A stretch of DNA of 64,000 nucleotides from Candidatus Obscuribacterales bacterium (GTDB lineage: Bacteria; Cyanobacteriota; Vampirovibrionia; Obscuribacterales; Obscuribacteraceae). Positions 43,227-51,953 of the stretch are shown piece after piece. The first letter of the stretch is position 1. Every line of letters begins with the position of its first letter. Below the pieces are notes generated by a model. It made no database searches. It was not told where the DNA came from and saw nothing but the letters and a program-made list of their open reading frames with translations. The stretch is from NCBI GenBank assembly GCA_021732085.1, contig JAKFVQ010000003.1, positions 1 through 64,000 of the forward strand, read 5' to 3'. A program made the position numbers and the translations under genes.

Positions 43227-44270
43227 ATGAGACGACGAAATTTCCTTACAATTCTTGCCGGTACAATTGCTTTCGCGCTTTCTGGTTTTAAAGCGGCGCG
43301 AGCCAAAACAGCCGATGATCTCAAAGGTCCACTTACAAAAATTGCTTTTGGATCTTGCTGCATACATGACGGGCCACAGCCTATCTGGGATGTGATTGCT
43401 GCAAATAAGCCAGATGTTTTTCTATTTATTGGCGATAACATATACGCCGATACAGAAGATATGGCTGTCATGGCAGAGAAGTATCAGATGCTCGGAAGCA
43501 AGCCTGGCTACGCTAAATTCCGCACTTCTACACCGGTGCTGGCAACCTGGGATGACCATGATTACGGCATCAATGATGGTGGTGTCGAATATCCGAAGAA
43601 GGAGGAGAGCAAAAAAATCATGCTCGACTTTTTCGGAGAGCCAGCTAAATCAGAACGCAGGCAACGTCCCGGGATCTACACATCTTATAGTGTTGGGCCC
43701 AAAGGAAAGAAGCTGCAATTAATTCTGTTGGATTTGCGCTGGTTCCGCACCGCTTTGAATTACGATAAGGCTACTGATGGCTATTTCCCGGATCCAAGTC
43801 CGAAGGCGACGATTCTCGGAGATCAGCAATGGCAGTGGGTTGAAGAAGAATTGAAAAAGCCTGCTGATTTGCGAATCATTGTGAGCAGCACGCAGTTCGT
43901 TTCGCCGGATCACAAATGGGAAAAATGGGCAAATTTCCCGAATGATAAGAAACGCATGATCGAACTCATCGACAAGAATGAGATCAAAAATGCAATCTTC
44001 ATTTCTGGCGACATGCATTATGCTGAGCTTTCCGCAGAGGACTCACCGAAAGGATTTAAGATCTACGATCTGACTGCAAGCGGAATGAATTTGGTTGAAA
44101 ATGGCAGTCAATATCCAAATCGCTACAGGATTAGCCTCTATGACAAGACCCCTCATTTTGGGTTGATCGAAATTGATTGGCAGAAGAAGACGGCTAATCT
44201 GGCGCTGAAAATCGTGAGTGAAAAAGGCGAGACTGTGCTTTCTGACAAGGTTAGCTATCCGATTGCCTAG
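43227..44270 (+). CDS. PhoD-like alkaline phosphatase/phosphodiesterase, Tat-exported
   Basis: 347 residues. The N terminus MRRRNFLTI with a hydrophobic core ending in ARA is a twin-arginine signal. The metallophosphatase set is complete in order: FGSCC (about 43), GDNIYAD (about 72-78), TWDDHDYGINDGG (about 107-119) and SGDMHYAEL near 259. These bind Fe and Ca/other metals in PhoD enzymes, which release phosphate from phospho mono- and diesters. The protein is shorter than PhoD of Bacillus. Its start lies 94 bases from the divergent DLH gene, so a shared control region is likely. Confidence 0.9.
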   Translation: MRRRNFLTILAGTIAFALSGFKAARAKTADDLKGPLTKIAFGSCCIHDGPQPIWDVIAANKPDVFLFIGDNIYADTEDMAVMAEKYQMLGSKPGYAKFRTSTPVLATWDDHDYGINDGGVEYPKKEESKKIMLDFFGEPAKSERRQRPGIYTSYSVGPKGKKLQLILLDLRWFRTALNYDKATDGYFPDPSPKATILGDQQWQWVEEELKKPADLRIIVSSTQFVSPDHKWEKWANFPNDKKRMIELIDKNEIKNAIFISGDMHYAELSAEDSPKGFKIYDLTASGMNLVENGSQYPNRYRISLYDKTPHFGLIEIDWQKKTANLALKIVSEKGETVLSDKVSYPIA

Positions 44271-44310
44271 CCCACTTGTTCAATGGCAGTCCAATCGTCT
44301 ACGCTGGACA

Positions 44311-44328
44311 GAATACTTTGAAGTATTC
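44311..44328. terminator. Palindromic hairpin between convergent genes
   Basis: GAATACTT (44311-44318) and AAGTATTC (44321-44328) form a near-perfect inverted repeat between the PhoD-like and TolC-like genes. There is no clear U-tract; a bidirectional terminator is plausible. Confidence 0.4.
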
Positions 44329-44330
44329 GC

Positions 44331-44357
44331 CATGCAGGCTCGAGGCCGGCGCTCCCG
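44331..44357 (-). repeat. REP-like repeat, copy 4
   Basis: Read on the minus strand: CGGGAGCGCCGGCCTCGAGC followed by CTGCATG, a copy of the dispersed GGGAGCGC family. It abuts the end of the TolC-like gene. Confidence 0.5.
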
Positions 44358-44361
44358 GTGA

Positions 44362-45900
44362 TTACATTTGTGCTGTGATTGCGCGCAGTGCGAGCTGGCC
44401 GTTATGGTATTCGACTTGTGCGTCTATTGTTCTCATGCGGGCTTCGTTCAGTTGGCGTTCGCGTTCTGTTACTAGGAATACGGTGCTGTCCCCTGCTTGA
44501 AGGCGTTCGCGTTCTCCGAGATAAACTAGATTTGCTTTCTCGACTTGTCTTTCCAGTGCGGCAAATCGCAGATATGCCAAATTTATCGCGGAGATTGCGT
44601 CGTAAACCTCATTGCGGATGCGTTGCTCTTCGGCGGCGCGATCTTTTCGTAGTTTGTCGATGCGTAACTTGGCTGCCTGCAACTTCCCTCGCGCTGTGCG
44701 CATGAGCACTGGTTGGCTAAAGGTCAGTTGACCACGATAAGTGCGTCCAATTCCTTTTAAGCCACCGTCATGTCCTGCTGTAATCACAGCGTTAAGTGCG
44801 GGCAAAAGTTGATTCTCTGCTAACTTCCGCTGCAACTCGGCTATTTGTAATTGAACGTCAATTGCTTTTAGTTCAGGTCGACGTGTCAATGCCAGTATCA
44901 CGGATCGTTCTGAATCCTCTGTTGAGTATTCCTGCGGGCGAGGCATTTCATCAGGGCAATTTATCTCATCCGGCAACGGCAGTGGAGCTCCACCGAGGTC
45001 GAATAGTACAGCTGAGAGCCTGAAGGAGAAGCGCTGAAAATCACGTTTTGCTTGTGTGAGATCTGCGTCGCGACGTTCCACATCTTCTTCTGCTTCAGTC
45101 ACGTAGATTTTTGCAAGATCACCATTGGCTTCTTGCTGTCTGCTTATCCCAACTACCAATTTTGCTAAGTCTAAAATATGTGCAGCTACTTTTATCTTCT
45201 GATGCGCTCCTGCCCAGCTCCAGTAGACAGCCCCCGATTTTAGAAGCGTATCCAGGCGCGTCAAAGAGAAAGTTTGTATGGCAAGGTTCTCTCCGAGTTT
45301 CGCTTCTTTTTCTGCTACTGATTGTTCATTGTAGAAAAGCCCACGCATAACAGGTACGAATACACCACCGGAAATTTCACCATGCTTGCCAGTTTCGATG
45401 TAAGGCGATTGTGAGCTTAAGGGGTTGTATCGGTATTGGAGGAACGTTCTTATCCCGGATCGAAATGGTAATTCGATTTTTGGATAATTGAAGAGAACAT
45501 ATTTTGCCTCCCCAATTTTGGATGTGTTTTGCATTCTGGTGTATCCACTCTCGTTTGATAAGAGTGGATCGAAAACGCCTTGCTTTTCTATTCTAAGCGC
45601 CGTCGCGATCCGCTGTTGATCGAGGGCGCCTTTTAATCCCGGGAAATTTGAGTCCACTGCTCGTAAATAAATATCGAGTGTCAACTTCCCTTTCGCTTGA
45701 ATTACCTTACGTGCCATGTCCGCATCGGTAGCGGGGTTGGCGCTGCTTTGAGCCATATTGATTGGATTAATCAGGACCGGATTAGAGATATCCGGCGGCT
45801 TACCATCAGCGGTCGAATTCGGGGCTGGATCTGCTGCGCGCGATTCAAGCGCCGTCAATGCAAGAATGATCAACAGTAGTATCCAGATTCCCGCGCGCAC
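44362..45900 (-). CDS. TolC-family outer-membrane efflux protein
   Basis: 512 residues: signal peptide (1-22), then the two-fold OEP layout with long coiled helices (LAKLVVGISRQQEANGDLAKIY around 245 and 'LDKLRKDRAAEEQRIRNEVYDAISAIN' text near 440). The C-terminal half carries the family's 'ArpELkAidvqlq' segment. It should form the outer-membrane exit duct of the ABC/HlyD exporter encoded upstream. GTG start overlaps the HlyD stop by one base (TAGTG). Confidence 0.85.
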   Translation of the reverse strand: MRAGIWILLLIILALTALESRAADPAPNSTADGKPPDISNPVLINPINMAQSSANPATDADMARKVIQAKGKLTLDIYLRAVDSNFPGLKGALDQQRIATALRIEKQGVFDPLLSNESGYTRMQNTSKIGEAKYVLFNYPKIELPFRSGIRTFLQYRYNPLSSQSPYIETGKHGEISGGVFVPVMRGLFYNEQSVAEKEAKLGENLAIQTFSLTRLDTLLKSGAVYWSWAGAHQKIKVAAHILDLAKLVVGISRQQEANGDLAKIYVTEAEEDVERRDADLTQAKRDFQRFSFRLSAVLFDLGGAPLPLPDEINCPDEMPRPQEYSTEDSERSVILALTRRPELKAIDVQLQIAELQRKLAENQLLPALNAVITAGHDGGLKGIGRTYRGQLTFSQPVLMRTARGKLQAAKLRIDKLRKDRAAEEQRIRNEVYDAISAINLAYLRFAALERQVEKANLVYLGERERLQAGDSTVFLVTERERQLNEARMRTIDAQVEYHNGQLALRAITAQM

Positions 45901-47342
45901 TATTTAGACCTGTTGCTTCTATCCAAATGATTGGTTTCTGGTCTTGGTACTGTCGGCTGGAATCCGTTGAATTGTCGCCACAGTTCAAACCATAGTGGAA
46001 CGTCTCTGAGAAGTACCCATCCGCTAGCTTGAGCGCCTGGCCGCAAAACTGCCGGATCGGGCCAGTGTTCTTCTTTTTTGTTGTGAATTTGTTCGTGATC
46101 CTGCTCGACTATGATGCGGTAGTGATGCGTGCCGTCATCGACAGCATCAATCACTGCAACTCGTCCAGCAAATGTACCGACTGCAACTGACGGCCAGCCT
46201 ACGAATTGAAGGGACGGCCAACCGGAGATTGACACGCGGACAGGATCTCCAAGGCGCACAAGTGGGGCATCATAATCGCGAATGAGGAGAGCCGCGGCCC
46301 GGTCATCTGTCTTTGGAGCTATGGTGGCAAGGGGGACGCCTGCATTTACCATTTCACCTGCGCCCACTCGATTCAATCTGACCACCCGGCCTGAAGTCGG
46401 AGCAATAATGATTCTCTGACCACGTCGCTGGCTGAGATTCTGAATTTCGATATCGATCTTTGCAATGTCAGCGGTGGTGCTTGCAATCACCTGATTGGCA
46501 TCGGCCTGGGATGCTCGTATTGCGTTTATTGACGCATTTGTATCCGCCGAAATTTTCTTTAGATCTAATCCGGCTATACTTTTATCTTTTGCGACAACAT
46601 CATAAGCGGCTTTTGCTCTCTGTAACTCGGTTTTTGCTCGCGTATTGTCCAGTAAAGCAAGCTGCTGCTCCCTTTGAGAGCGCAGCCCTTTCTCATAAAG
46701 AGCTGTGATTCGATCCAACTGCCATTGTGTAGTTTTGACGCCTTGCTCTGCGACATCGACGCTTTGCTGCGCTGCAAATAAGCGTGCTTTAGCTTGCTCG
46801 ATGCGCTCCTGCGCGGCTGGCACGGCAGCATTCCTTGAAGCTGACTGATCCTCCAATTGGCTGCCCAGCGAAGAAACTCTTTCTTTTGCTAGGTCCCTTT
46901 TGTTTTCCAGAGCTGCCTTTTGATCTTCCAGCATTTTGAGCTGCGTTTCACTCAGAAACCGCGGGTCAATGTCCGATATTTCGGCGATCTTCTCTCCCGC
47001 CGTTACGTCTTGTCCGTCCTTCACGTACCATTTGACCAGACGTCCTGAAATTTGCGCTTCTATTGTTTGCGGTCTATGCATCGGCGAAAATACGATAATT
47101 TCACCTGTGCCCGCAACTGATTGCCGCCAGGGGACAAACATGAAAAACACGGTAGTGGCAATAAAAGCGACTAGTAGGGCCGCACCGAATATGGTCGGAC
47201 CCCAGCCTATCTTTACCATGTCTAGAGACGCGAGCCTATCTTCTCGTCCCCGCTTCCGCTTTGCCAGCACCTCAGGCGCTGCCATCGATTGCTGTGCTGC
47301 ACTCTGTCCAGATCCAGGTGGTATCGTATTTGGCGACTGCAT
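45900..47342 (-). CDS. HlyD-type membrane fusion protein
   Basis: 480 residues from ATG 47342, preferred to 47360 because CAGGGG lies six bases before it. One membrane segment at about 40-62 (IFGAALLVAFIATTVFF), a biotinyl-lipoyl half (about 70-115), long coiled coils (about 120-310) and the second lipoyl half with 'APTSGRVVRL' near 315, then a beta-barrel part. This is the periplasmic adaptor joining the ABC transporter to the TolC-like duct. It overlaps or abuts both neighbours, so ABC, HlyD and TolC genes form one operon. Confidence 0.88.
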   Translation of the reverse strand: MQSPNTIPPGSGQSAAQQSMAAPEVLAKRKRGREDRLASLDMVKIGWGPTIFGAALLVAFIATTVFFMFVPWRQSVAGTGEIIVFSPMHRPQTIEAQISGRLVKWYVKDGQDVTAGEKIAEISDIDPRFLSETQLKMLEDQKAALENKRDLAKERVSSLGSQLEDQSASRNAAVPAAQERIEQAKARLFAAQQSVDVAEQGVKTTQWQLDRITALYEKGLRSQREQQLALLDNTRAKTELQRAKAAYDVVAKDKSIAGLDLKKISADTNASINAIRASQADANQVIASTTADIAKIDIEIQNLSQRRGQRIIIAPTSGRVVRLNRVGAGEMVNAGVPLATIAPKTDDRAAALLIRDYDAPLVRLGDPVRVSISGWPSLQFVGWPSVAVGTFAGRVAVIDAVDDGTHHYRIIVEQDHEQIHNKKEEHWPDPAVLRPGAQASGWVLLRDVPLWFELWRQFNGFQPTVPRPETNHLDRSNRSK

Positions 47343-47343
47343 G

Positions 47344-49164
47344 CTAACCCCTGGATCCATATTGCGTATTGTCGAGCTGGCGAAGCAGCATTACTAGATT
47401 CGGGAAGAGTTCCTGAAGTTCTCCATCAACGCGCTTGATCAATTCCTGCGGTGTCCCGGATTCAACAACCTTGCCCTTGGTCAAGACAACAATTCGATCA
47501 GAACGCGTGATGCTGTCAGCATCCTGCGAAATGTCGATAATTGTCCAGGTCTGATCGGGTGCGTATATCTTGTCCAAAATGTTCAGCTTGCTTTTCTCTT
47601 CAATTGCGGTAAAGGCTTCGTCAAGAATGAGCAATTCCGGTCGTTTCACTATGGCTCGTGCAATTAGCAGTTTTTGAATTTGCCCGCGAGAAAGGCTCTT
47701 GCCCGCTGCACCAACTTCGGTTTGTAAGCCGTGTGGTAAGTGACTGAATTCGTCAAAATGCACCATATCGAGCGCCCACATCACATCTGAATAGCTAACC
47801 TCCGGCCGGCCAAGGCTAACGTTTTCAATGATTGTTCCCGGGAAAATCTCGTTGGCATCGCTGACAAGCGCAACCGACTGGCGCAAGCTATTGAGCTCAA
47901 TATCCCTTACATCGATTCCATTTATTTGGGCTATCCCTTCGCTTGGATCGACTAGCCCGCAGAGGATTTTTGCAAGCGTCGTTTTGCCAGATGCGTTGTG
48001 TCCAAACAGGCTGATGCGCTCGCCTGCAGATAAGTTCAAATCCAAACCATTCAATACCTTGTCGCCTTCCGGGTAAACGAAGGTGAGAGCTTTGATATCG
48101 ATGCTTGCGCCCTTACCTGTTTTCGGTAGAGCTTCTCCGCCCTTGCGCTCTAGCTGCAAATCCTCCACATATCCGATTTTGCCGAGAGCCGATAGGAGTT
48201 CAAAAACATTTTGCATATTGCGGACTATGCGCTCTACGGCAGGCACGACTAGATTGACGATAAGCAATGAGGCGACGAGTTGACCCATTGTCAGATGCCT
48301 GTTCACTACCATGTAACCACCGATGCCCAGCACTCCTGCACTGGACATCGCCTGGAAAAAGAATAAAGCACCATTTTGGCGGAAGAGTACATTGAAGTGA
48401 ACGCGGCGACGCTTTATGTACTCAACTAAGAGCTTGTCCGTGTGTTGAATCAAATAGGCAGGAATTGAGTTCGTTTTTACGCCGGCTTCGCAGCGTGCCA
48501 ATTCTTCGAGCCATTCGGCAATCTTATATCGTTGTGTCGTCTCTTCTGAGCGCGTGTGGTAGCCGCCAAATCCGAAAACAAACATTTCCAGTAAAAGGAA
48601 ACTGATCACAAAAGCATCATAAAGAAGAAGCCATGGACTGTAAAATCCAAGCAGGGTTAGACCGACCACGACCTGCAGTATCGCAGCTGGTGCGTCCAGC
48701 AGCAGGCTAAACCAGGCCGATTGAACTGTGATGGTGTCGAAGAAACGATTCACCAACTCGGGCAAATATTCGCTAGTTAAAGTTGAGTGTTTAATGCGTG
48801 GCACGCGGTAAGCAAGGCGCAAAGCGACGCGAGCAAATGTTCGTTGCCTGATCCGCTCGACGATCCATAAAATCAACAAACGCAGCAGCGCCACGAAAGC
48901 CAGTGCCAGAAGCACGGCGACTGCCAGCAATGTTAGCGGTTGCATGAACACGCCGGCGGCAATCGTATTTACCATTACTTGCGTTGCAAGCGGTACTGAA
49001 AGCGAAAGCAGTCCGGTGAAGAATGTATAGACTAGAATCAAAAACACGTCTTGCCGATCTTCAAAAATCATTTGAAGAAGGCGTTGATGTGGTGAGGTTT
49101 TCGTAGTTGGCCGCTCAACTGTCCCTGGCGGATATAGAACGCGTACGATTTGATCGACGTTCAT
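47344..49164 (-). CDS. ABC transporter, fused membrane and ATPase domains, altered H-loop
   Basis: 606 residues: six-helix membrane domain (about 40-320), then an ATP-binding domain with Walker A GHNASGKT near 387-394, signature LSRGQ in place of LSGGQ, and Walker B LLILDEA. The H-loop His is replaced by Gln547 (IDISQDADS). No N-terminal C39 peptidase domain is present, so cargo with a double-Gly leader would not be cut. With HlyD and TolC homologues it resembles a type I secretion or large-molecule exporter. A protein-bound substrate is not evident; two unknown exported proteins lie just upstream at 49407-50896. Confidence 0.88.
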   Translation of the reverse strand: MNVDQIVRVLYPPGTVERPTTKTSPHQRLLQMIFEDRQDVFLILVYTFFTGLLSLSVPLATQVMVNTIAAGVFMQPLTLLAVAVLLALAFVALLRLLILWIVERIRQRTFARVALRLAYRVPRIKHSTLTSEYLPELVNRFFDTITVQSAWFSLLLDAPAAILQVVVGLTLLGFYSPWLLLYDAFVISFLLLEMFVFGFGGYHTRSEETTQRYKIAEWLEELARCEAGVKTNSIPAYLIQHTDKLLVEYIKRRRVHFNVLFRQNGALFFFQAMSSAGVLGIGGYMVVNRHLTMGQLVASLLIVNLVVPAVERIVRNMQNVFELLSALGKIGYVEDLQLERKGGEALPKTGKGASIDIKALTFVYPEGDKVLNGLDLNLSAGERISLFGHNASGKTTLAKILCGLVDPSEGIAQINGIDVRDIELNSLRQSVALVSDANEIFPGTIIENVSLGRPEVSYSDVMWALDMVHFDEFSHLPHGLQTEVGAAGKSLSRGQIQKLLIARAIVKRPELLILDEAFTAIEEKSKLNILDKIYAPDQTWTIIDISQDADSITRSDRIVVLTKGKVVESGTPQELIKRVDGELQELFPNLVMLLRQLDNTQYGSRG

Positions 49165-49259
49165 CTTGCCTGCCTTTTGCGCGAAGCTTTCATATCTTGC
49201 GTATTTCGAGTTTTCTGTTTTAGGTTCATGCGCAGTTCATTGCAAGCGGTTTCTTCCAT

Positions 49260-49275
49260 CTGATCGGCAGATCAG
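49260..49275. terminator. Hairpin downstream of unknown exported gene
   Basis: Perfect CTGATC/GATCAG stem with a four-base loop. No U-tract on either strand; low-confidence end signal for the minus-strand gene at 49407. Confidence 0.25.
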
Positions 49276-49360
49276 AAGCCTCGTATTTTCGCCTGAATCA
49301 GTCAACCTGTCTAGTGTTCAGCGTTTATCTAGTTCGTATGGCGGATTGATATATTGCAGC

Positions 49361-49380
49361 CATCAAGTTCGTTCTTGATG
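49361..49380 (-). terminator. Hairpin directly after the gene at 49407-49943
   Basis: Perfect 7-base-pair CATCAAG/CTTGATG stem with a six-base loop, 27 bases past the stop on the minus strand. A U-tract is missing, so it may be an mRNA-stabilising fold. Confidence 0.35.
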
Positions 49381-49406
49381 ACCTCATCGCTCTATATGGC
49401 GCGCCT

Positions 49407-49943
49407 TTAGCGGTTGAGAATCGAATCCACACTTGCAGGATTATCGCGGAGGACCGAATCAACACTTGGCAAAGGATCGCTCATCAGCATCTTTACTTGT
49501 GGACCAGTGGGCACGAACGGTGATTGCATCTGCCTTCGCGCCTGTCCTGCCAACACAGAGCTGAAAATTGAACCACTCAAAGCGGATTCCTGTGCGAACA
49601 CTTCACCCATTCGTCTAGTCATTGAGGGGGTTGACATCTCGCGCGCGGCCAGAGGGTTGATACTGCGTTCGGTCAAACCGACTCCTGACAATGGACCGGT
49701 GCCTGACACCCCAAAGCCGCCTGAGGTGTTTCCCAAACCGAATCCAGCGCCATTCGGGTAAAGCTTGTCCGGGCTGAGTTGCGCTGCACTCATAGCTCGT
49801 GGCCAGAATGCGCCCGGGCTACTATTGGGTATGCCGAAGGACATTCCGGTATCGTCTTGCTGAGCTTCAAGTCGTGCCTGCGCGCTGACAAGCAAGCAAA
49901 GAGCAAGTGATGAACTAGTCTTCCAAAAGGTACTGATCGGCAT
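49407..49943 (-). CDS. Small exported protein of unknown function
   Basis: 178 residues with a signal-peptide-like start (about 1-25). The rest is rich in Gly, Ser, Pro and Met, with 'GFGLGNTSGGFGVSGTGPLSG'-type low-complexity text around 67-87 and a C-terminal pair of related lines (SVDSVLRDNPASVDSILNR). No domain is recognised. Its start is two bases after the stop of the exported gene at 49946, so both are co-transcribed toward the ABC exporter operon. Possible cargo or accessory of that exporter. Confidence 0.6.
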   Translation of the reverse strand: MPISTFWKTSSSLALCLLVSAQARLEAQQDDTGMSFGIPNSSPGAFWPRAMSAAQLSPDKLYPNGAGFGLGNTSGGFGVSGTGPLSGVGLTERSINPLAAREMSTPSMTRRMGEVFAQESALSGSIFSSVLAGQARRQMQSPFVPTGPQVKMLMSDPLPSVDSVLRDNPASVDSILNR

Positions 49944-49945
49944 TT

Positions 49946-50896
49946 CTACATCGCTGGATCTGATGCATATGATTGTACAACTGCGTTGGAAACTTCCATC
50001 AATCCAAAGTGCATTTCTTCAATCAACGATTTGACATCGGAAAGCATCGCCATGCGTTGATCCAAAAGTTCAATTGTGATGTTGCGTTTGGTCCTTGCAT
50101 CAGGATTATTCACGCGCGCTTTGGCGATCACTCCTGTGCGCTGCCAGTCGGCAATTAATCGCTGACGTCGGGACCCAGTTGCCGGTGCCGAATTTGGTGT
50201 TTTATCCATAACTGAATTCACCGATGAGTCACCGGGTGCAGTATCAGCAAAATAATGCCAAACGCTGTTAGGGAAATAGAAGCTCGATTTGTTTGCTGTT
50301 AAAAAGGCATCCAAAATAGGCGGCAATCCGTGTTCCAACTTTGCCTCTTGCCTCTCTTGTCGCAAGGCGAGCGCAGAAAGCGACGTCTGCACAGATCCGT
50401 CAAAAACCTCCAGAACATTTGTTGGAATGTCCGTGATTGGTGAAAGCGCAAGCGAGTAACCGACAATCTTCGTGACACCACCGCTAAGTAAGTTGACCTG
50501 GCTGTTTCTATGTGTGAGGCGATTGCGACGTTCTGTCAGTAGTGCGCGCGATTCATCGGCGCTGGCAATGGCTTTATCAACTTTTCCTCTAGTTGCATTA
50601 ATCTGCAAATTTGTAGCTTGGATAAGCGAATTCAATTTCTCTCTGATGTAAATGATTCGCTGTTTCTTTTCCGCCTGGTTTGCTTGATCTGATGAGATAC
50701 TTTGCTGTGCATTCTTCAATTCCAGCAACACCGGAGTGACGCCGGAAATGTTGCACATCTCTCGGGCAACGGGTGAAAATTTCTCGGGCAACCACCATTG
50801 GTCTTGTGCCTTCGCGCATGGTATCAAAAAAAATAAAGTCAGCAAGCATGCTAATGCTGAAGAAAAATAGTTCAGTCTTTTTCTGTAGATTTTCAT
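49946..50896 (-). CDS. Exported helical protein of unknown function
   Basis: 316 residues. Signal peptide (about 1-30, ending Ala-Lys-Ala). Residues 55-130 are a long coiled-coil stretch rich in Gln, Lys and Glu, followed by mixed sequence and a second helical stretch near 265-315. One Cys in the mature part. No family is recognised. A coiled-coil exported protein next to an ABC/HlyD/TolC set might be structural, but only the position supports that. Confidence 0.65.
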   Translation of the reverse strand: MKIYRKRLNYFSSALACLLTLFFLIPCAKAQDQWWLPEKFSPVAREMCNISGVTPVLLELKNAQQSISSDQANQAEKKQRIIYIREKLNSLIQATNLQINATRGKVDKAIASADESRALLTERRNRLTHRNSQVNLLSGGVTKIVGYSLALSPITDIPTNVLEVFDGSVQTSLSALALRQERQEAKLEHGLPPILDAFLTANKSSFYFPNSVWHYFADTAPGDSSVNSVMDKTPNSAPATGSRRQRLIADWQRTGVIAKARVNNPDARTKRNITIELLDQRMAMLSDVKSLIEEMHFGLMEVSNAVVQSYASDPAM

Positions 50897-51119
50897 TGAT
50901 TGCAGTTATTGGCAGGTCTTCGTCGGTCCGCAAAATTACATTGCCAGCAGCGTGATCCTAGCAGATTTCAAGCTCTATTGAGTTTGAAAATATCGATTCA
51001 CTTTGCTGAGCGTAAGACCCGAACATTTGCTAACATGTACGCGCTTAAGATATATGAGCAATACGGTTGCCATTGTTCTGGCTAGCCAGCTGCTATGCAA
51101 GTGAAAGTGAGATTTAAGA

Positions 51120-51836
51120 ATGAAAAGTGATTTTCTCGATTATTCCGCAGGTGATGTTACTTGCCAAGCATTCGTGGCTTATGACGACAAGAGCACAGAT
51201 AAACGACCGTGCGTTCTGATTTGTCATGCATGGGGCGGACAGAGCGAGTTCGAGCAAGAAAAGGCAGAAAAACTTGCTGAGTTGGGCTATGTCGGATTTG
51301 CCGTAGACGTTTATGGCAAAGGCAAGCGCGGCACCAATATGGATGAAAATGCCAAGCTGATGCAACCGTTTATCGACGACCGTAAGCTATTACTTAGCCG
51401 CTTACGTGGCGCTCTTGCAGCAGCAAAGAACCATCCTCTGGTCGATGCCAATCGAATTGCGGTAATGGGATATTGTTTCGGTGGACTTTGTGCATTGGAC
51501 CTTGCCCGTTGTTGCGATCCAGATGTTAAAGGGGCGGTGAGCTTCCATGGCTTATTTACTCCTCCGAATATAGGCGCGCAAGGAAAAATTTCCGCAAGCA
51601 TTTTGATACTTCACGGTTACGATGATCCAATGGCGAAGCCTGATAGCGTATTGGAAGTCGCTGATGAATTGAACAAGGCTGGTGCCGATTGGCAATTGCA
51701 CGCGTATAGTCACACGGTTCACGCTTTTACATCGCCCACCGCGGATATGCCTGAACATGGAATTTTATACAACGCTTCGGCCGACCGCCGTTCCTGGATA
51801 GCGATGAAGAACTTCTTCCAAGAGCTCTTCGCCTGA
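51120..51836 (+). CDS. Dienelactone hydrolase family protein, cytoplasmic
   Basis: 238 residues with no signal peptide. The nucleophile is Cys119 in GYCFGG, an Asp in the LHGYDDPMAKP segment fits the triad, and His sits in SHTVHAF near 200. The Trp-Gly-Gly oxyanion-type text (CHAWGGQSEFE) follows a beta strand early on. This is the second DLH gene in the window, unlike the exported one at 42296-43132, suggesting different substrates or sites of action. Ribosome site weak. It stands alone between divergent and same-strand neighbours. Confidence 0.88.
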   Translation: MKSDFLDYSAGDVTCQAFVAYDDKSTDKRPCVLICHAWGGQSEFEQEKAEKLAELGYVGFAVDVYGKGKRGTNMDENAKLMQPFIDDRKLLLSRLRGALAAAKNHPLVDANRIAVMGYCFGGLCALDLARCCDPDVKGAVSFHGLFTPPNIGAQGKISASILILHGYDDPMAKPDSVLEVADELNKAGADWQLHAYSHTVHAFTSPTADMPEHGILYNASADRRSWIAMKNFFQELFA

Positions 51837-51953
51837 TTCGGGTCTTAGTTTCTTTGCCAGCTTCTATTCCTCGGAAATTCTAGGGAAAACCGATTTGCTT
51901 GTCCCCATGAATTGGAATATAAATGATGGGTGACCATAGGCGGAGTGCCATAA

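Noticed and set aside
42296-43471. Long reading of the DLH gene starting at 43471
   Set aside because: It would run through the divergent PhoD-like gene; a GTG at 43132 with AGGAG and a signal peptide explains the gene better.
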